Shown here in pieces: positions 1 through 10,724 of a stretch of DNA of 64,000 nt (its first letter is position 1; each line of letters starts with the position of its first letter). Source of the stretch: Symbiodinium microadriaticum (lineage: Eukaryota > Sar > Dinophyceae > Suessiales > Symbiodiniaceae); NCBI GenBank assembly GCA_001939145.1, contig LSRX01001168.1, forward strand, positions 1 to 64,000, read 5' to 3'. Below the pieces are notes generated by a model that saw nothing but the letters and a program-made list of their open reading frames with translations, was not told where the DNA came from and did not search any database. A program made the position numbers and the translations under genes.

Positions 1-340
1 ATAAACCCCAAGCCCTAAAACTCCAAACCCTACAAGCCGTAAGCACTAAACCCTATAAACCCCAAGCCCTAAGACCCCAAACCCTACAAGCCGTAAACAC
101 TAAACCCTATAAACCCCAAGCCCTAAAACCCCAAACCCTACAAGCCGTAAGCACTAAACCCTATAAACCCCAAGCCCTAAAACCCCAAACCCTACAAGCC
201 GTAAATACTAAACCCTATAAACCCCGAGGCCTAAAACTCCAAACCCTAAGCCCTAAACCCTCAAACCCTAAACCCTAAACCCTAAAACCCCAAACCCTAC
301 AAGACGTAAGCACTAAACCCTATAAACCCCAAGCCCTAAA
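1..340. repeat. 54-bp subtelomere-like satellite
   Basis: About four tandem copies of a 54-bp unit (CACTAAACCC TATAAACCCC ... CTACAAGCCG TAAG) run from base 1 to about 230. The unit recurs at offsets of 54 (for example CACTAAA at 44 and 98), and a further partial copy lies near 297-340. It is built from decayed CCCTAAA heptamers joined by CAAGCC and ACAAGCCGTAAG linkers. It resembles a subtelomeric or interstitial telomere-derived satellite; the window does not show a chromosome end. Confidence 0.7.
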
Positions 341-1778
341 CCCTAAAGCCTTCAACCCCAAGCCCCGAGCCTAAGCCCGAGAGTTGGGTACTCGTTCTCC
401 CACACGGTCCTCCGGCACCTTAGGGTTTAGGGTTTAGGGTTGAGTTGGGGTTTAGGGTTTAGGGTATAGTTGGGGTTTAGGGTTTTAGGTTTTGGGTTTT
501 GAGTTTGGGTTGAGTTGGGGTTTAGGGGTTCTCCCACTCTTTGAGAAGGTAGTCCTCATCTCGGAGAATCTTCCCGCGGGCACTCACAAGACTCCCGACG
601 ATGTGAGAGGTATCAGGCTTCGTGCTTGAGGCTTAGGGCATTTAGGATGGCCTACCCTAAACCCTAAACCCTGAGTGCGGGTAGGGGTTAGATCTCAATA
701 TTCGGTTTATAGGTTTACAGACCTCAAGATTTCGTCTAGGGACTGGGGTTTGTGGTGTCCCCGGGAATCGAAGCAAGTCGTTCCTAGCGTTCCTTTTCAT
801 ATCGGAATTAAACTTTGGGTTCTTGTTAAGGAACTACTGAGTATGACTTGGCTAATGACCAGAAGCAGGAAGCACAAGTTTTTTACTCTAGACCCCTATC
901 ATCACGTAACTCAATCATGGGGTTATAAAAGGAAAGGTAGAGGGTTCCAGACCACTTGCAATGGGGAAGGGAGGCAAGCTTGAAAGAATGTCGAAAGGGC
1001 CGAAGCTTCGATAACCCGGCTCAGGAGCCCTAAACCCGAAGCCCACGTTTTGGGGTTAAGGGTTTAGGGTTTAGGGTTTAGGATAGAATCAGGGCTCAGT
1101 TGCGTCGGGGTTTCGGTGTTTAGGGTTTAGGGCTTAGGGGTTCCGGTCATATAGGCTTTCAAGCTTATACAAGGGTCCAGGTTCAAGGCTGCGGGGCTCT
1201 ACAAGTCCGACATCTTTTCACGACACTCAGAACCGCAAATCCGAATCCAAACTCGATCCTGGCAATTTCCGAAACTTCATGATGCCTTTCCTATCCTAAC
1301 GCAGCAAGAATATGTCAACAGGTATTACATATCTCTTGGTTCATTGAACTGGTGCCTGTACCTACAGCCTGCATTCTGGTTTTAGCACGAAGGTCGCATT
1401 GCTGCCTCGCCGCACAGGAGGATCAACTCTTTCCAAGTCTCTGAGCGATTCCCGTGGAAAACGGTTTTCCTGAGCAGCTGGGAGGCAATAGTAAGATACA
1501 GAGACAGCTTTTGTCGGATCGTAGTGCGATACGTAAGTAAGCCTGAAGCCGCAGCAACAAGAAGACTTGGCATTGATACATCATGGTTTCTACGTATGCA
1601 AAGGATACTTAACATAGTCCGAAAGTGAAGAGCAAGAAGAAAACCAGTCATGGCAATCATACCTGGCCGTGATAGTAAGAGTACATCTGCTCGGAAGTAG
1701 GTCAACACATCTCGAACCTCGACATGTTGAGGGTGAGGCAGCGGTTGCCGGCATGCTTCACTTTGAAGGCTCCCTGCC

Positions 1779-1867
1779 ACAGGCGCCTAAGTAGTTCCTT
1801 TTTCGGATTACCTTATAGGATTCTAAATATAAACCACAAAAAGGCACTAGTTAGGGGCCTATGGGTA
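1779..1867. mobile_element. MITE-like palindrome, family A copy 1
   Basis: An imperfect inverted repeat of about 90 bp. The left arm reads GCGCCTAAGTAGTTCCTTTT and the right arm AAAAAGGCACTAGTTAGGGG followed by CCTATGGGTA. The middle (GGATTACCTTATAGGATTCT) is shared with the other family A copies at 2937, 3608 and 19584. It has no coding capacity and is probably a non-autonomous DNA transposon. Confidence 0.6.
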
Positions 1868-2195
1868 AATTCTAAATCGAAAACCCCTAAACCCTCCCGG
1901 GGGCCGCAGCTGTTGCAGTTATTGACCTCGCCTTCGGGTTTAGGGTTTATTGATGTTTAGGGTTTAGGGGTTTGGGGTTTGGGCTTCAGGGGGTTGTTTC
2001 GGTGACACTGGTGTTTGTGAAGACGCTGGCGTGGAACAGGCAGATGATGTTATGAGGATGATGTACAGTTTGCCTTTGTTGTTTCTTGTTGCACTTCCCC
2101 TAAACCCTAAACTTCCCAAACTCTAAACCCTAAACCCTAAACCGTTGTCTTCCTTGCTACGGCTTGTGATGAGTTCTTGTCGCGGTAGTGGTAGT

Positions 2196-2292
2196 GTTGA
2201 TGATTATAAATCCTGCATTACCTTAGGGACTTTAAACTATGGGAATTATGGTATATTCCTTCTTATGGGTAATGCAGGGTTTATATCATCCA
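2196..2292. mobile_element. MITE-like palindrome, family B copy 1
   Basis: An element of about 97 bp with arms GATTATAAATCCTGCATTAC and GTAATGCAGGGTTTATATCA, complementary over about 23 bp. Related copies lie at 22962, 24738 and 29708, and a half copy sits in each arm of the 3-kb duplication. Confidence 0.65.
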
Positions 2293-2936
2293 CCGTAGTG
2301 GTGGTGCTCAAGCCCTGAAGCCTAAAGCCGGGCCGAAGCCCCCAAAATCCTAAAAGCTGTAGTAGGGTTTAGGGTTTAGGGTTTAAGGTTTAGGGCTTAG
2401 GGTTTAGGGTTTAAGGTTTAGGGTTTAGGTTTTAGGGTTTAAGGTTTAGGGTTTAGGGTCCATAAGCACAAAGTCCTCACCTCCAGGCAGCATTTCCATC
2501 CAGATCTTTACGGCCCATGCCCACGGGAATCATTACGGCTACGACCTGCATGGAGACCCTGAGGACGGGTCATACGTTACAATAAGGTTTAGGGGTTTAG
2601 GGTTTTAGGGTTTAGGGTTTAGGGGTTTAGGGTTTAGGGTTTAGGGTAAAGGTTTAGGGCCAGGTAGCTGTCATAGTGATTCTAAGACAACTGCCCTCAG
2701 AGGCAGGTGGATTGTACTCAGGATACTGGAATGTTTTGCTTTTATGGGATGGCCTCCCGCTTTTCGAGTTAAGAATTACAGTGGTTCGGCCTTTTCCTGC
2801 TGCATGCTGTGTGGGAATGCTATCGTTTGAAAGCCTAGGTCTGAGGCTTTAACACATGCTTATTGGACGGCGAAGTGTCCTAAACCAAGAGCCCTAGATC
2901 CTAACTCCAGCATGTACGACTGCAGGCCTTGAGCCC

Positions 2937-3030
2937 TACCCATAGGCTCCATGGTAGTTCCTGTTTGTGGTTCATATTTAGGATCCCATAAGGTAACCCC
3001 CCAAAAAGCAACTACTTCGGAGCCTATGGG
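2937..3030. mobile_element. MITE-like palindrome, family A copy 2
   Basis: A 94-bp element with terminal inverted repeats TACCCATAGGCTCC and GGAGCCTATGGG, containing diverged TAGTTCC/GCAACTA inner arms and the family A core (GGTTCATATTTAGGATCC). Confidence 0.6.
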
Positions 3031-3607
3031 AAAACCCCAAACCCTGACATCATCGTCTAGGGGCCTGGAGCGAAGCCTCAGGTTCAGGTTGGATGTAGGA
3101 GCTTGGATGTTGAGGTTGTCAGCAGAAAAAGTCCTCAAACATGTGGGTAGTTCTCCAAACTAGGGTCCCTTTGGGGGCCCTTTTTTTACAAGGGTGCCGT
3201 ACTATATTGGGGATATCGGGGACCTACGAAGAGACCCGAATTTATAGAACTACCCATGTAGGCTTTAACTCCAGAGCCCTAGCGGTGACCCTAGCAAATA
3301 CCCCAACTACGGCAGAGCCTGAAACCCTGTATCCCTAAACCCTAATCATACACAGAAGCCATCATAAGGAACCCTAAAAAAGTAGGTCTTTTCGGCTACA
3401 GGTAACCCCTAAATCCCGTAATGCTTGCAGACGAAGGAAATGGAGCGGCCCTGCAAATGGATGCAAGCCGCCTTGGCCAAAGGCAGCCTGCGAAAGGGCC
3501 CCCTAAACCCTAAACCCTAAACCGTGGGGCTACATGGGTACAAGCTTTCGGAGTTCGTGGCTGTGAGTTTCGGGTGGGAGGTTTGGGCTTAGGATGTATT
3601 CATTGTT

Positions 3608-3700
3608 TACCCATAAGCCCCTAGTAGTTCCTTCTTGTGGTTTATATTTAGAATCCTAGAAGGTAATCCCAAAAAGGAACTACTTAGGGGCCTATGGGTA
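3608..3700. mobile_element. MITE-like palindrome, family A copy 3
   Basis: A 93-bp element with ends TACCCATAAGCCCCTAGTAG and CTACTTAGGGGCCTATGGGT that are near-perfect inverted repeats. The core GGTTTATATTTAGAATCCTA is shared with the other copies. Confidence 0.65.
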
Positions 3701-3896
3701 TTGCAAGGATTTAGGAAATACGCTGTAGAGTTGTCTTTTAACTATTGACGCCTCCAGCTCTCGCGACCGGTCATGTATGCTCCAGTGGGAGGCCAGGGGC
3801 ATTTAGAGGTGATCCTGAGTCATATCAATCAAGTCATGTTGTCCATGAAGGCGGTGTTGAGAAGCTTTAGAATCGGTTTTCCAGGTTGGCAGCAAC

Positions 3897-3899
3897 AGA

Positions 3900-3939
<40 letters not shown>

Positions 3940-3954
3940 TATAGCTATCATCAT

Positions 3955-3995
<41 letters not shown>

Positions 3996-4001
3996 TCATC
4001 A
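3897..4001. repeat. CAG/CAT trinucleotide microsatellite
   Basis: A CAG run (about 3900-3935) is followed by a CAT run (about 3948-3974), another CAG run and a short CAT run. The poly-Gln/poly-Ile/poly-Ser reading of the plus strand follows from the repeat, not from a recognisable gene. Confidence 0.85.
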
Positions 4002-4116
4002 GCGGTAATACGCGCGCCATTCCCGTTGCCAAATCAGGAGGAATAGTGATCGATAGCGCGTCACATGTCTCAGCACAGGTAGCGAAGAGATAGTGCGAGA
4101 AAGAAATGGAGAGTGC

Positions 4117-4120
4117 GAAA

Positions 4121-4172
<52 letters not shown>

Positions 4173-4200
4173 CGGTGAGAGAGAGAGGGGGGGAGAGAGA
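4117..4200. repeat. GA dinucleotide microsatellite
   Basis: A nearly pure (GA)n run with a few GGGAG interruptions, just downstream of the CAG/CAT block. Confidence 0.85.
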
Positions 4201-4499
4201 ACAGGATCTAGGACGTAGGGTTCTGTGCCGAGTCTGAGGGCTTCGGGCAGAAGACTCCCCCAAAGCCGCCTATTTAGGGTTTAGGGTTTTGGTTTAGGGT
4301 TTAGGGTTTAGGGTTTAGGGTTGAATCCTCACCACTAAGCCACATGTCCTGCAGAGAGGGTATGAGCCGCGAAACTACATTTTCATGGCCGCCTCACTGC
4401 ATCATGAGATGCCCCCGGCTCGTGTTAAGGAGCTCTGGTTAAGGAACTTTATGATGGTTCTTTTCGGGCTTATGAGGACTGTACTTTGGCCGAAGAAGC

Positions 4500-4530
<31 letters not shown>

Positions 4531-4572
4531 CACACACACACATACATACACACACATACATACATACTTGTG
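4500..4572. repeat. TA/CA dinucleotide microsatellite
   Basis: (TA)n passes into (CA)n and CATA repeats. This ordinary microsatellite contrasts with the fixed 17-base tracts beyond 42 kb. Confidence 0.85.
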
Positions 4573-4708
4573 TATAGGTATATACACTACATGGGAGGAG
4601 ACTTATCAAACCATTGTAGACCCTAACAGAGCCCTTGAAGCCTTATACAGCCCTCATAGTCTCCGACGACCGAAAACCTCAGAACCCTGACTCCTTGCGA
4701 AACCTAAC

Positions 4709-4811
4709 ATTCCATGTAACCAAACAGTAGATACATTGCCCCCAAAGTACCTATATAGGGACTACTTCCAGGCCACAGTATATACTATTTGGGTACATGG
4801 ACCCTTAGGGG
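4709..4811. mobile_element. MITE-like palindrome, family C, diverged copy
   Basis: Begins TTCCATGTAACCAAACAGTA and ends TATTTGGGTACATGGACCCT. Inner GTACCTATATAGGGACTACT matches the core of the other family C elements. The arms are eroded. Confidence 0.45.
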
Positions 4812-7800
4812 AAACCTTTTAAGGAACACGCCCCAAAGCAGGCAGAATCCTTGAACGCAGTACAGGCTTATTGGGCTTTCGAACTCGAACAGCTTTTGAA
4901 AGTAAGTCGGATAAGCTGTCTAGGGCTAATAGGGGTTGAAATTTCACTGTTAGGTTCAGTTTGGTCTGTTTTGAAGAGGAATCAAAGGCTCGAAGTTTAC
5001 ATGGGCCACCCAGGGCAGGCAAATGGGCCTGGGTCATGGGGTTTCAGGGTTTGGGGCTTCAGGGAGGTTCGGGTTTAAGGGTTTTTACGGTTTAGGGCCA
5101 TGGTCATATGACATCCCTAAACTGAACAGAGAACACCATAAATAAGCGCCCTCTAAGAGCCAAGGTTAAGGGAGCCTGCATGGAAGACAATGACAAAGAC
5201 TACAGAAGAGCCTTCATGCAACCTTCATGACGCCGTTTAAACAGCAAGAGCTGAAGTACCTCAGGGACTTTTCAAGCCGAAAAGTCCCTAAACCCAAAAC
5301 CCTAAACCCGAAACCCGAAAAGTACCAAAACCATCTAAAATCCTAAGCCTTCGACGCTACAAACCGGAAACACTCAAAATCGCAAAATGCGAGAACCCCA
5401 AATGGGACAGCACCAAAAAGGACACAACCATCCCACGACCGTAAAACCCCCTAACGTCCCGAAAAACACCCGAAAACCCCGAACTTCTTCTTCATTAAAT
5501 GCGAGAACCCTATGAGCAACCCTGCTCTTCAATGCTTCGCAGGAAAGGCCCAAGCCCTCAATCCGGCAAGGACCTCCCACCTAGAGCCCTAAGCCTTCAA
5601 GCCTTTTTTTGAATAACACCTCTTTTCTAAGGCTTCGAAGATCGAGTTTTGTATGTGTAGTATATCTACCCCAAAAGCATGTCCTATTCATGGACCCTAT
5701 GCCCTAAATCCTAAACCCGTACTCCCTGAACCACTGAGACCTCTGTATTAGGTAGCTCTGCTTATCAAGGCATCGAAGATCGAGTTCGAGAACTTGGGTA
5801 CCAGCGTCCCGCTACCCAAGAGACTCTGGCAGGGCGACTCGACACTTGCTCTTTTTGTGTTTAGGATCTGGGGTTTGGGGTTTGTGCTTTACTGAAAATG
5901 ATAGCCCCTCATTGGAAAGACTCGCGGGGTGTCCTTTTGGGTTAAGACGCAATCATTCATCCTACCCTCTATTGTAGCCTAAGTACCCGCTATGAAGGAC
6001 AATTAGGGCTCTATTAAAAGGCACTGGTTGGCTCCTGATTTTCTGGCTGAAACTCACCATTAGCTTCCCTTAAGCCCTATAAACCTTATCACCCCCTGAA
6101 CGCCAGCAGCCCCAAAGGTGACAATCGGTCGCTTCTCTGGGCAGACGAGGAGGGGAAGTTTCCCTTGCCCGAGTGGGTGCGCGGGATGCGGAAGATGACC
6201 GCCGCCTTGCCAAGATTTGGGAACCCTAAATCCCAAAGTCGTAATCCTAAACCCTAATCGCTAAAACTCTAAACCCTAATCCCTAAACCCTATAGCTCTC
6301 TGCAGTCATCAAAAGGCCTTCAAAAAATATACCTATAATCCCTGAGCCCTGAACCCTGTCAAAGCCTAAACCCTAACCCCTAAACCCTAATCCCTGTAAA
6401 GCCTAAACTGAGCGAGGGCTCATTGGCGCGCTTGAAGCAGAGCTCGAGCCACGATTGAAATCGCCGTAGCAGCTTCGCTGCGAGCGGCCAGACAGGTTGC
6501 TCAACAATCGCATCGTGCCACTGGAGGGTTAAGCCTCCAGTGTGGGCCTGGAACGGACGCTTTCGATTCGGCTTTGCCTTGCCAGACACGTGAGGTATAC
6601 AACTTTACGGTGCCCGACCAGCACACCTTTACTATTGAAAGTTAATGACCCTAAACTGAGACCATTTTGCCAGCGGGGTCTTTTGAGTTTCGAGTTTTGG
6701 GTTCGGGTTTTTGGGTTTCGGGTTTGGAACGTTGAGTTTGGAGCTTTGGGTTCTAGTGGATTCGAGATCTAGGGTTCGAGTTTCGTGTCGGTCCCCTTTT
6801 TTTCTGGGTTCTGAAACTGGAAAGTTGGGCGGTAAATTCTTTATATAAACGATTGGACCGGTGGCCGAAGCCGATGCGCTGCCCTTTCTTTGCATGTGCT
6901 TGCTCTAAACCATTCGGGACCCCAATTTCGAGTCTTGGGTTCGGGTTTTGGGTTTCGGGTTCGAGGCTTTCAGTTTTGGGTTTTGGGTTCTGCTTCTCCT
7001 GGGTTCGAGCTCTAGGATGGCTCTGCTTCGAGCGCGCCAACGAGCCCTCGCTCAATTTAGGGTTTACAAAGCAAATTTTCGGAATCGAGTTTCGAGGCAG
7101 ATCTGGAAATCAAGGGCGGAATTCCCATGATAAATTCCTTCCATAAAATGTGCGTTTTCATTAGGCTGGCGGCCCATGTCGGGGTTTCTCCTCCCCAACT
7201 TCAATGCAGCTCCACCCCAGCGGCGACAAAAACCCGACACGGCGGTCCGCGAGCTGCCAGTCGGTTTGGTGCTGCTGTGTTGCTGTGACGGGAGTAGGTA
7301 CTGAGAAGGTCCCCAAAAGGCCGCGAGCAGGCCCGACGTCCAGCCGAGATGGCAGGTGGTTGGGTTGCTCCCCAAAAGACCCCAAAAGGCCCCGCACATG
7401 GTCCGGGTGCTGATGTCACGGGAGCAGGCCACAGTAGTCCGTCTAGCGGTCATCTGCCCAGTGGTTTGGTACTGGTTTGGTGCTGCTGCTGTCACGGGTT
7501 TTGGAAGTGGGTGTTGGAACTCTTGATACGGGGGTTGGGGGTAGAAACCCTAAACCCTAAACGAGTCGAGTCTGGGTGAGTCGAGGGTGGGAAACTTAGA
7601 TATGCTAGTCGAGCGGCTCGGGGAGCTTTGCACCCGAGCGAGCGACCACATGGACACACCCTAAACCTTAAGCCCTCAGCTCTAAATCCTCAACCATAAT
7701 CCCTAGACCCTAATCCCTAGACCCAATTCCCTGAACCCGAAACTCTGTAAAGCCTAAACCCTAATCCGTAAACCCTAATCCTTAAACCTCAAACCCTGTA

Positions 7801-8066
7801 AATCCTCAACCCTAAACCCTAATCCGTAAACCCTAAACCCTATAATAATCCTTATAAAGCCTAAACCCTAAACCCAAACTCACTCACTCACTCGCGGACG
7901 GAAAGCTCCCGGTACGGCTAACATGCATGGCAAAAGCTGAGGCGCTGTGCCTCAAAGCGGCCAGGAAGACAACGGCATGCGGCTACGCACACATACCGAA
8001 GGAAGAAAGAAGCCAGAGGGCTGAGAGCACAGGCTCACAACCACAACGGCACGAAAAGGGCCAGCG

Positions 8067-10724
8067 TCACCCTGCCGAGGACTGAGTTCTGTACACAAAG
8101 TGTGCTCGGAGGGCAAGGGGCTGTACAGCGCCACAATTGGACGTACAAATGCTGGAAAGTGAAGGCAACCATGAGTCAGCTATACACCTTGGGTGTGCAG
8201 CAGTGAACACGGTGCCGGATACGAACGACAGAGTGCGGAAGATTGCATCTGGAAGGAGAGCCCTTAAGAGGGCGACTCCATATGAGCTTGGCCGCCCTGG
8301 TATCCACAGCATGCCGTGGTGCTGCACACACGCACAGATCTGACGAAAGGTAACAGTAGCAGCCAGAAGATCGAGAAGCTGTGACGGCGGTCCTTGTGCG
8401 GCATCCTCCCGCGAGCTGGACTGTGCACCAAGAAGCGCCTTACGTAAGGGCGCAAAAGCAGCTTTGTGTCGGTGCTCCCACGGACGGTTGTCATGTAAAG
8501 CGAGCCACAAGCGCCAGTACATATGCCACTCTCGAGGGAGCCTCCATGCAACGGCCTTCCTGCGCAGTCCGCTCCACAACGGTGAGGCAATACGCACATC
8601 GTCCCTGTCAGCAGCGGCAGCTTGTGAGTGCGCGACGATCGTACAAAAGGAAAGCTGGCTGCCAATGTGCTGATCAGCGTTGAGATGGCTTTCCCCGGGG
8701 AAATGGGGTGGGGGGTCAACATTTGCATCAAGGCCAGACCCTCCACGCCCCTCAGAACCCTGTGGTGACGTAAACGTGGCAAGGGGTACTGCCGGCCACT
8801 GGTATACATCATGGACAGCAGCAGCGGCATAGAGTTCCTGCGCGAGCTCTTGCGGCGTGCAGTCACGGTGCTGAAGGGCCGCAGCCCGTTGAGCAGGCGT
8901 GGCATTCTGCGGCCCAATCATCCTAATGGGCGGCAGGCCTACATGGCCTCGGCGACCCGTGCGTTTGGTGCCGGAGCCGTAGACATAGGCCTCTCCAACA
9001 GTGACCCTGAGTCCATGTAAACACGCAGGGGTAGTACGCAGATGATACTTGAGGCGGTCAGTGGAATGCATATCGACATGACACCAGAGGCACACCGTCC
9101 CATTGGTGTACCGAGTCAAACAATTGACGACAGAATGCTTACGGTGAATGTGCGCTGCCAGTGCATGGCAGCTAGGCAAACACGCAGAGCACATATGGCA
9201 GCGGAACTCCCCTTGGGCGCCCAGGACAAGCTTGGCACGCGGCCTAACGACATCATGCCACACCTCAACTAACGCAGCTTGTCCGGTGCCCCATCGGCTA
9301 AGGTACCGACATGCTTGCACGATTTGCGGAAGAAAATGGCGCAGCGAAAGCAGGGTGGGAACCCGACTTGACGGTTGTGTGCAGACAGGGAGAAGAGCAA
9401 TAACCTGACGACACGCATCAGCGAGGAGTTGACACCACTCCGTGCCCCGATTCCAGGCCGCATCAAACAACTCCCAGACAAGCGGCGGGGCTTTGGCGAT
9501 GAGTTGTACAACGAGCCTAGTCCTGGCAATAAGAACCGCATGTTCAGGAGCACATAATCCGAGTAGGACTAAGAGCGCAGGGCCGGTCAGCACGTGACCA
9601 TATTGCCACGAGCCAACAAGGACCCTGGCTGCCCGTTCGAAGAAGCCAAGAAGTGGGGCTGTAGCACGCCCGGACACTGCGAGACATGTTGAGAGAGTGG
9701 CGTAAGCGGCAGGCAACACTCGACCAGCAACCCAAGCCTGCTTAAGTGGCCACGGCAAGGCAGGGCTCGTGAGCATCGACCTGGCGTGAGCCCATGCTGC
9801 TTGGGCTCGTTGAGCATTGAGTTCGTTGTCTCGGCGGCCATTATCACGGACTGTCTGTATAACCCCGAGATACCTGTACTCAGGCGTGAGGCGAAGTTGA
9901 TCACCAGTGGGGAGGGCAAGGGTTGACGGCCCACTCAGGAGCGAGCCCCTAACGGCAACTGCACCGTTACCGGTGATGGCCAGCAGGGCTTCAGTTTTGC
10001 CTGCGCCAAGGTTAACACGAAAACGGAGATGCCTGAGGGTACTGAGGACTACAGTGGCAACCCTCGGAAAAGTCTGTTGCAGATCCGCCGGCGACGCATA
10101 GTCTGTGAGAACAGCTAGATCATCTGCCCACCCAAGCTGAAGGGCATCGGTTGCACGACCAATATTGCTGCCTGCACTAAGATGACCCCATCCTTCGTCT
10201 TTACAAACAGAATTGATGTGACGAAGAGCTATGGCAAAGAGTGCGCCAAACAAAATATCAGCAAGGCCATCTCCTGGACGCGATCCTCGCGTAGCTAGGA
10301 AAAGGGTAGAAGATCCGACCAAGCACCAGTGAGATACAGCTACGCAGTCATGCAACAACGCGATTTCATCAGAGGGTACACCCAGCAGCGCCAGGGCTCC
10401 TTCTTCAAGCAGAGAATGCACCAGGGGGGCGAGATGACTCAAATGTGGCTCAGCCGGAGTAGCCCCGGTCGCATCACCGCGAAAGATTAGCTCGCGACTA
10501 GCTTCATAATAAGCGGCCTGTATATCGACGAATAAGGCGGCATAGCACCTGCCTTCGGCACGACAAAGATCGATCGCTGCTCGAAAGGCGGCGACGGCGA
10601 AACTTACAGGTACACCAGCAGGCGGCCGGAGTCGGGAACTGACGGGAGTTGGGTCCACGGTATGTGAGGCAGTGCAGCAGCAAACCAACCTACACGATAC
10701 CACCCTGTACGGTAGAAAGCCCAA
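8067..10724 (-). pseudogene. LINE reverse transcriptase with C-terminal zinc fingers (5'-truncated)
   Basis: An 885-codon frame in a different phase from the upstream ORF; the first 35-40 residues overlap it and are probably out-of-frame noise, so the ATG is not a true start. RT palm motifs are clear: motif A FVDIQAAYYEA (65-75, Asp67), motif B RGSRPGDGLADILF (146-159), motif C GWADDLAVL (198-206, Asp201/Asp202), motif D NLGAGKTEAL (238-247) and motif E YRYLGVI (283-289). The fingers region before motif A is missing. Near 509-530 is a C2H2-like finger (C509, C512, H525, H530), and near 545-568 a C2HC-like one (C545, C548, H561, C568), as common in non-LTR elements for nucleic-acid binding. 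A long tail of unknown role follows. The catalytic Asp residues are intact, but the protein lacks its N-terminal parts. Confidence 0.8.

Larger units (their letters stand above)
235..7880. repeat. Gene-free DNA rich in telomere-like heptamers
   Basis: No convincing gene was seen. Clusters of CCCTAAA (for example 240-300, 2100-2140, 3500-3525, 7780-7880) and of TTTAGGG (420-490, 1060-1085, 2363-2460, 2585-2650, 4270-4325) occur in both orientations, with long stretches of decayed variants (TTTCGGG, TTTTGGG, CCCTGAA) between them. The open frames here are short and follow the repeat. Palindromic elements and microsatellites inside it are listed separately. Confidence 0.75.

Noticed and set aside
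1..340. A true chromosome end at base 1
   Set aside because: The repeats are degenerate and in a 54-bp higher-order unit, not a pure heptamer array, and similar blocks recur throughout the window.
3773..4263. Poly-Gln/poly-Ile and poly-Ser/Leu open frames around the CAG, CAT and GA repeats
   Set aside because: Low-complexity translation of microsatellites; no conserved sequence on either side.
8264..8917. A 217-codon minus-strand frame inside the RT gene
   Set aside because: It overlaps the RT C-terminal region in another frame, is rich in Arg/Ser/Leu as expected for a shadow of GC-rich coding DNA, and has no motif.
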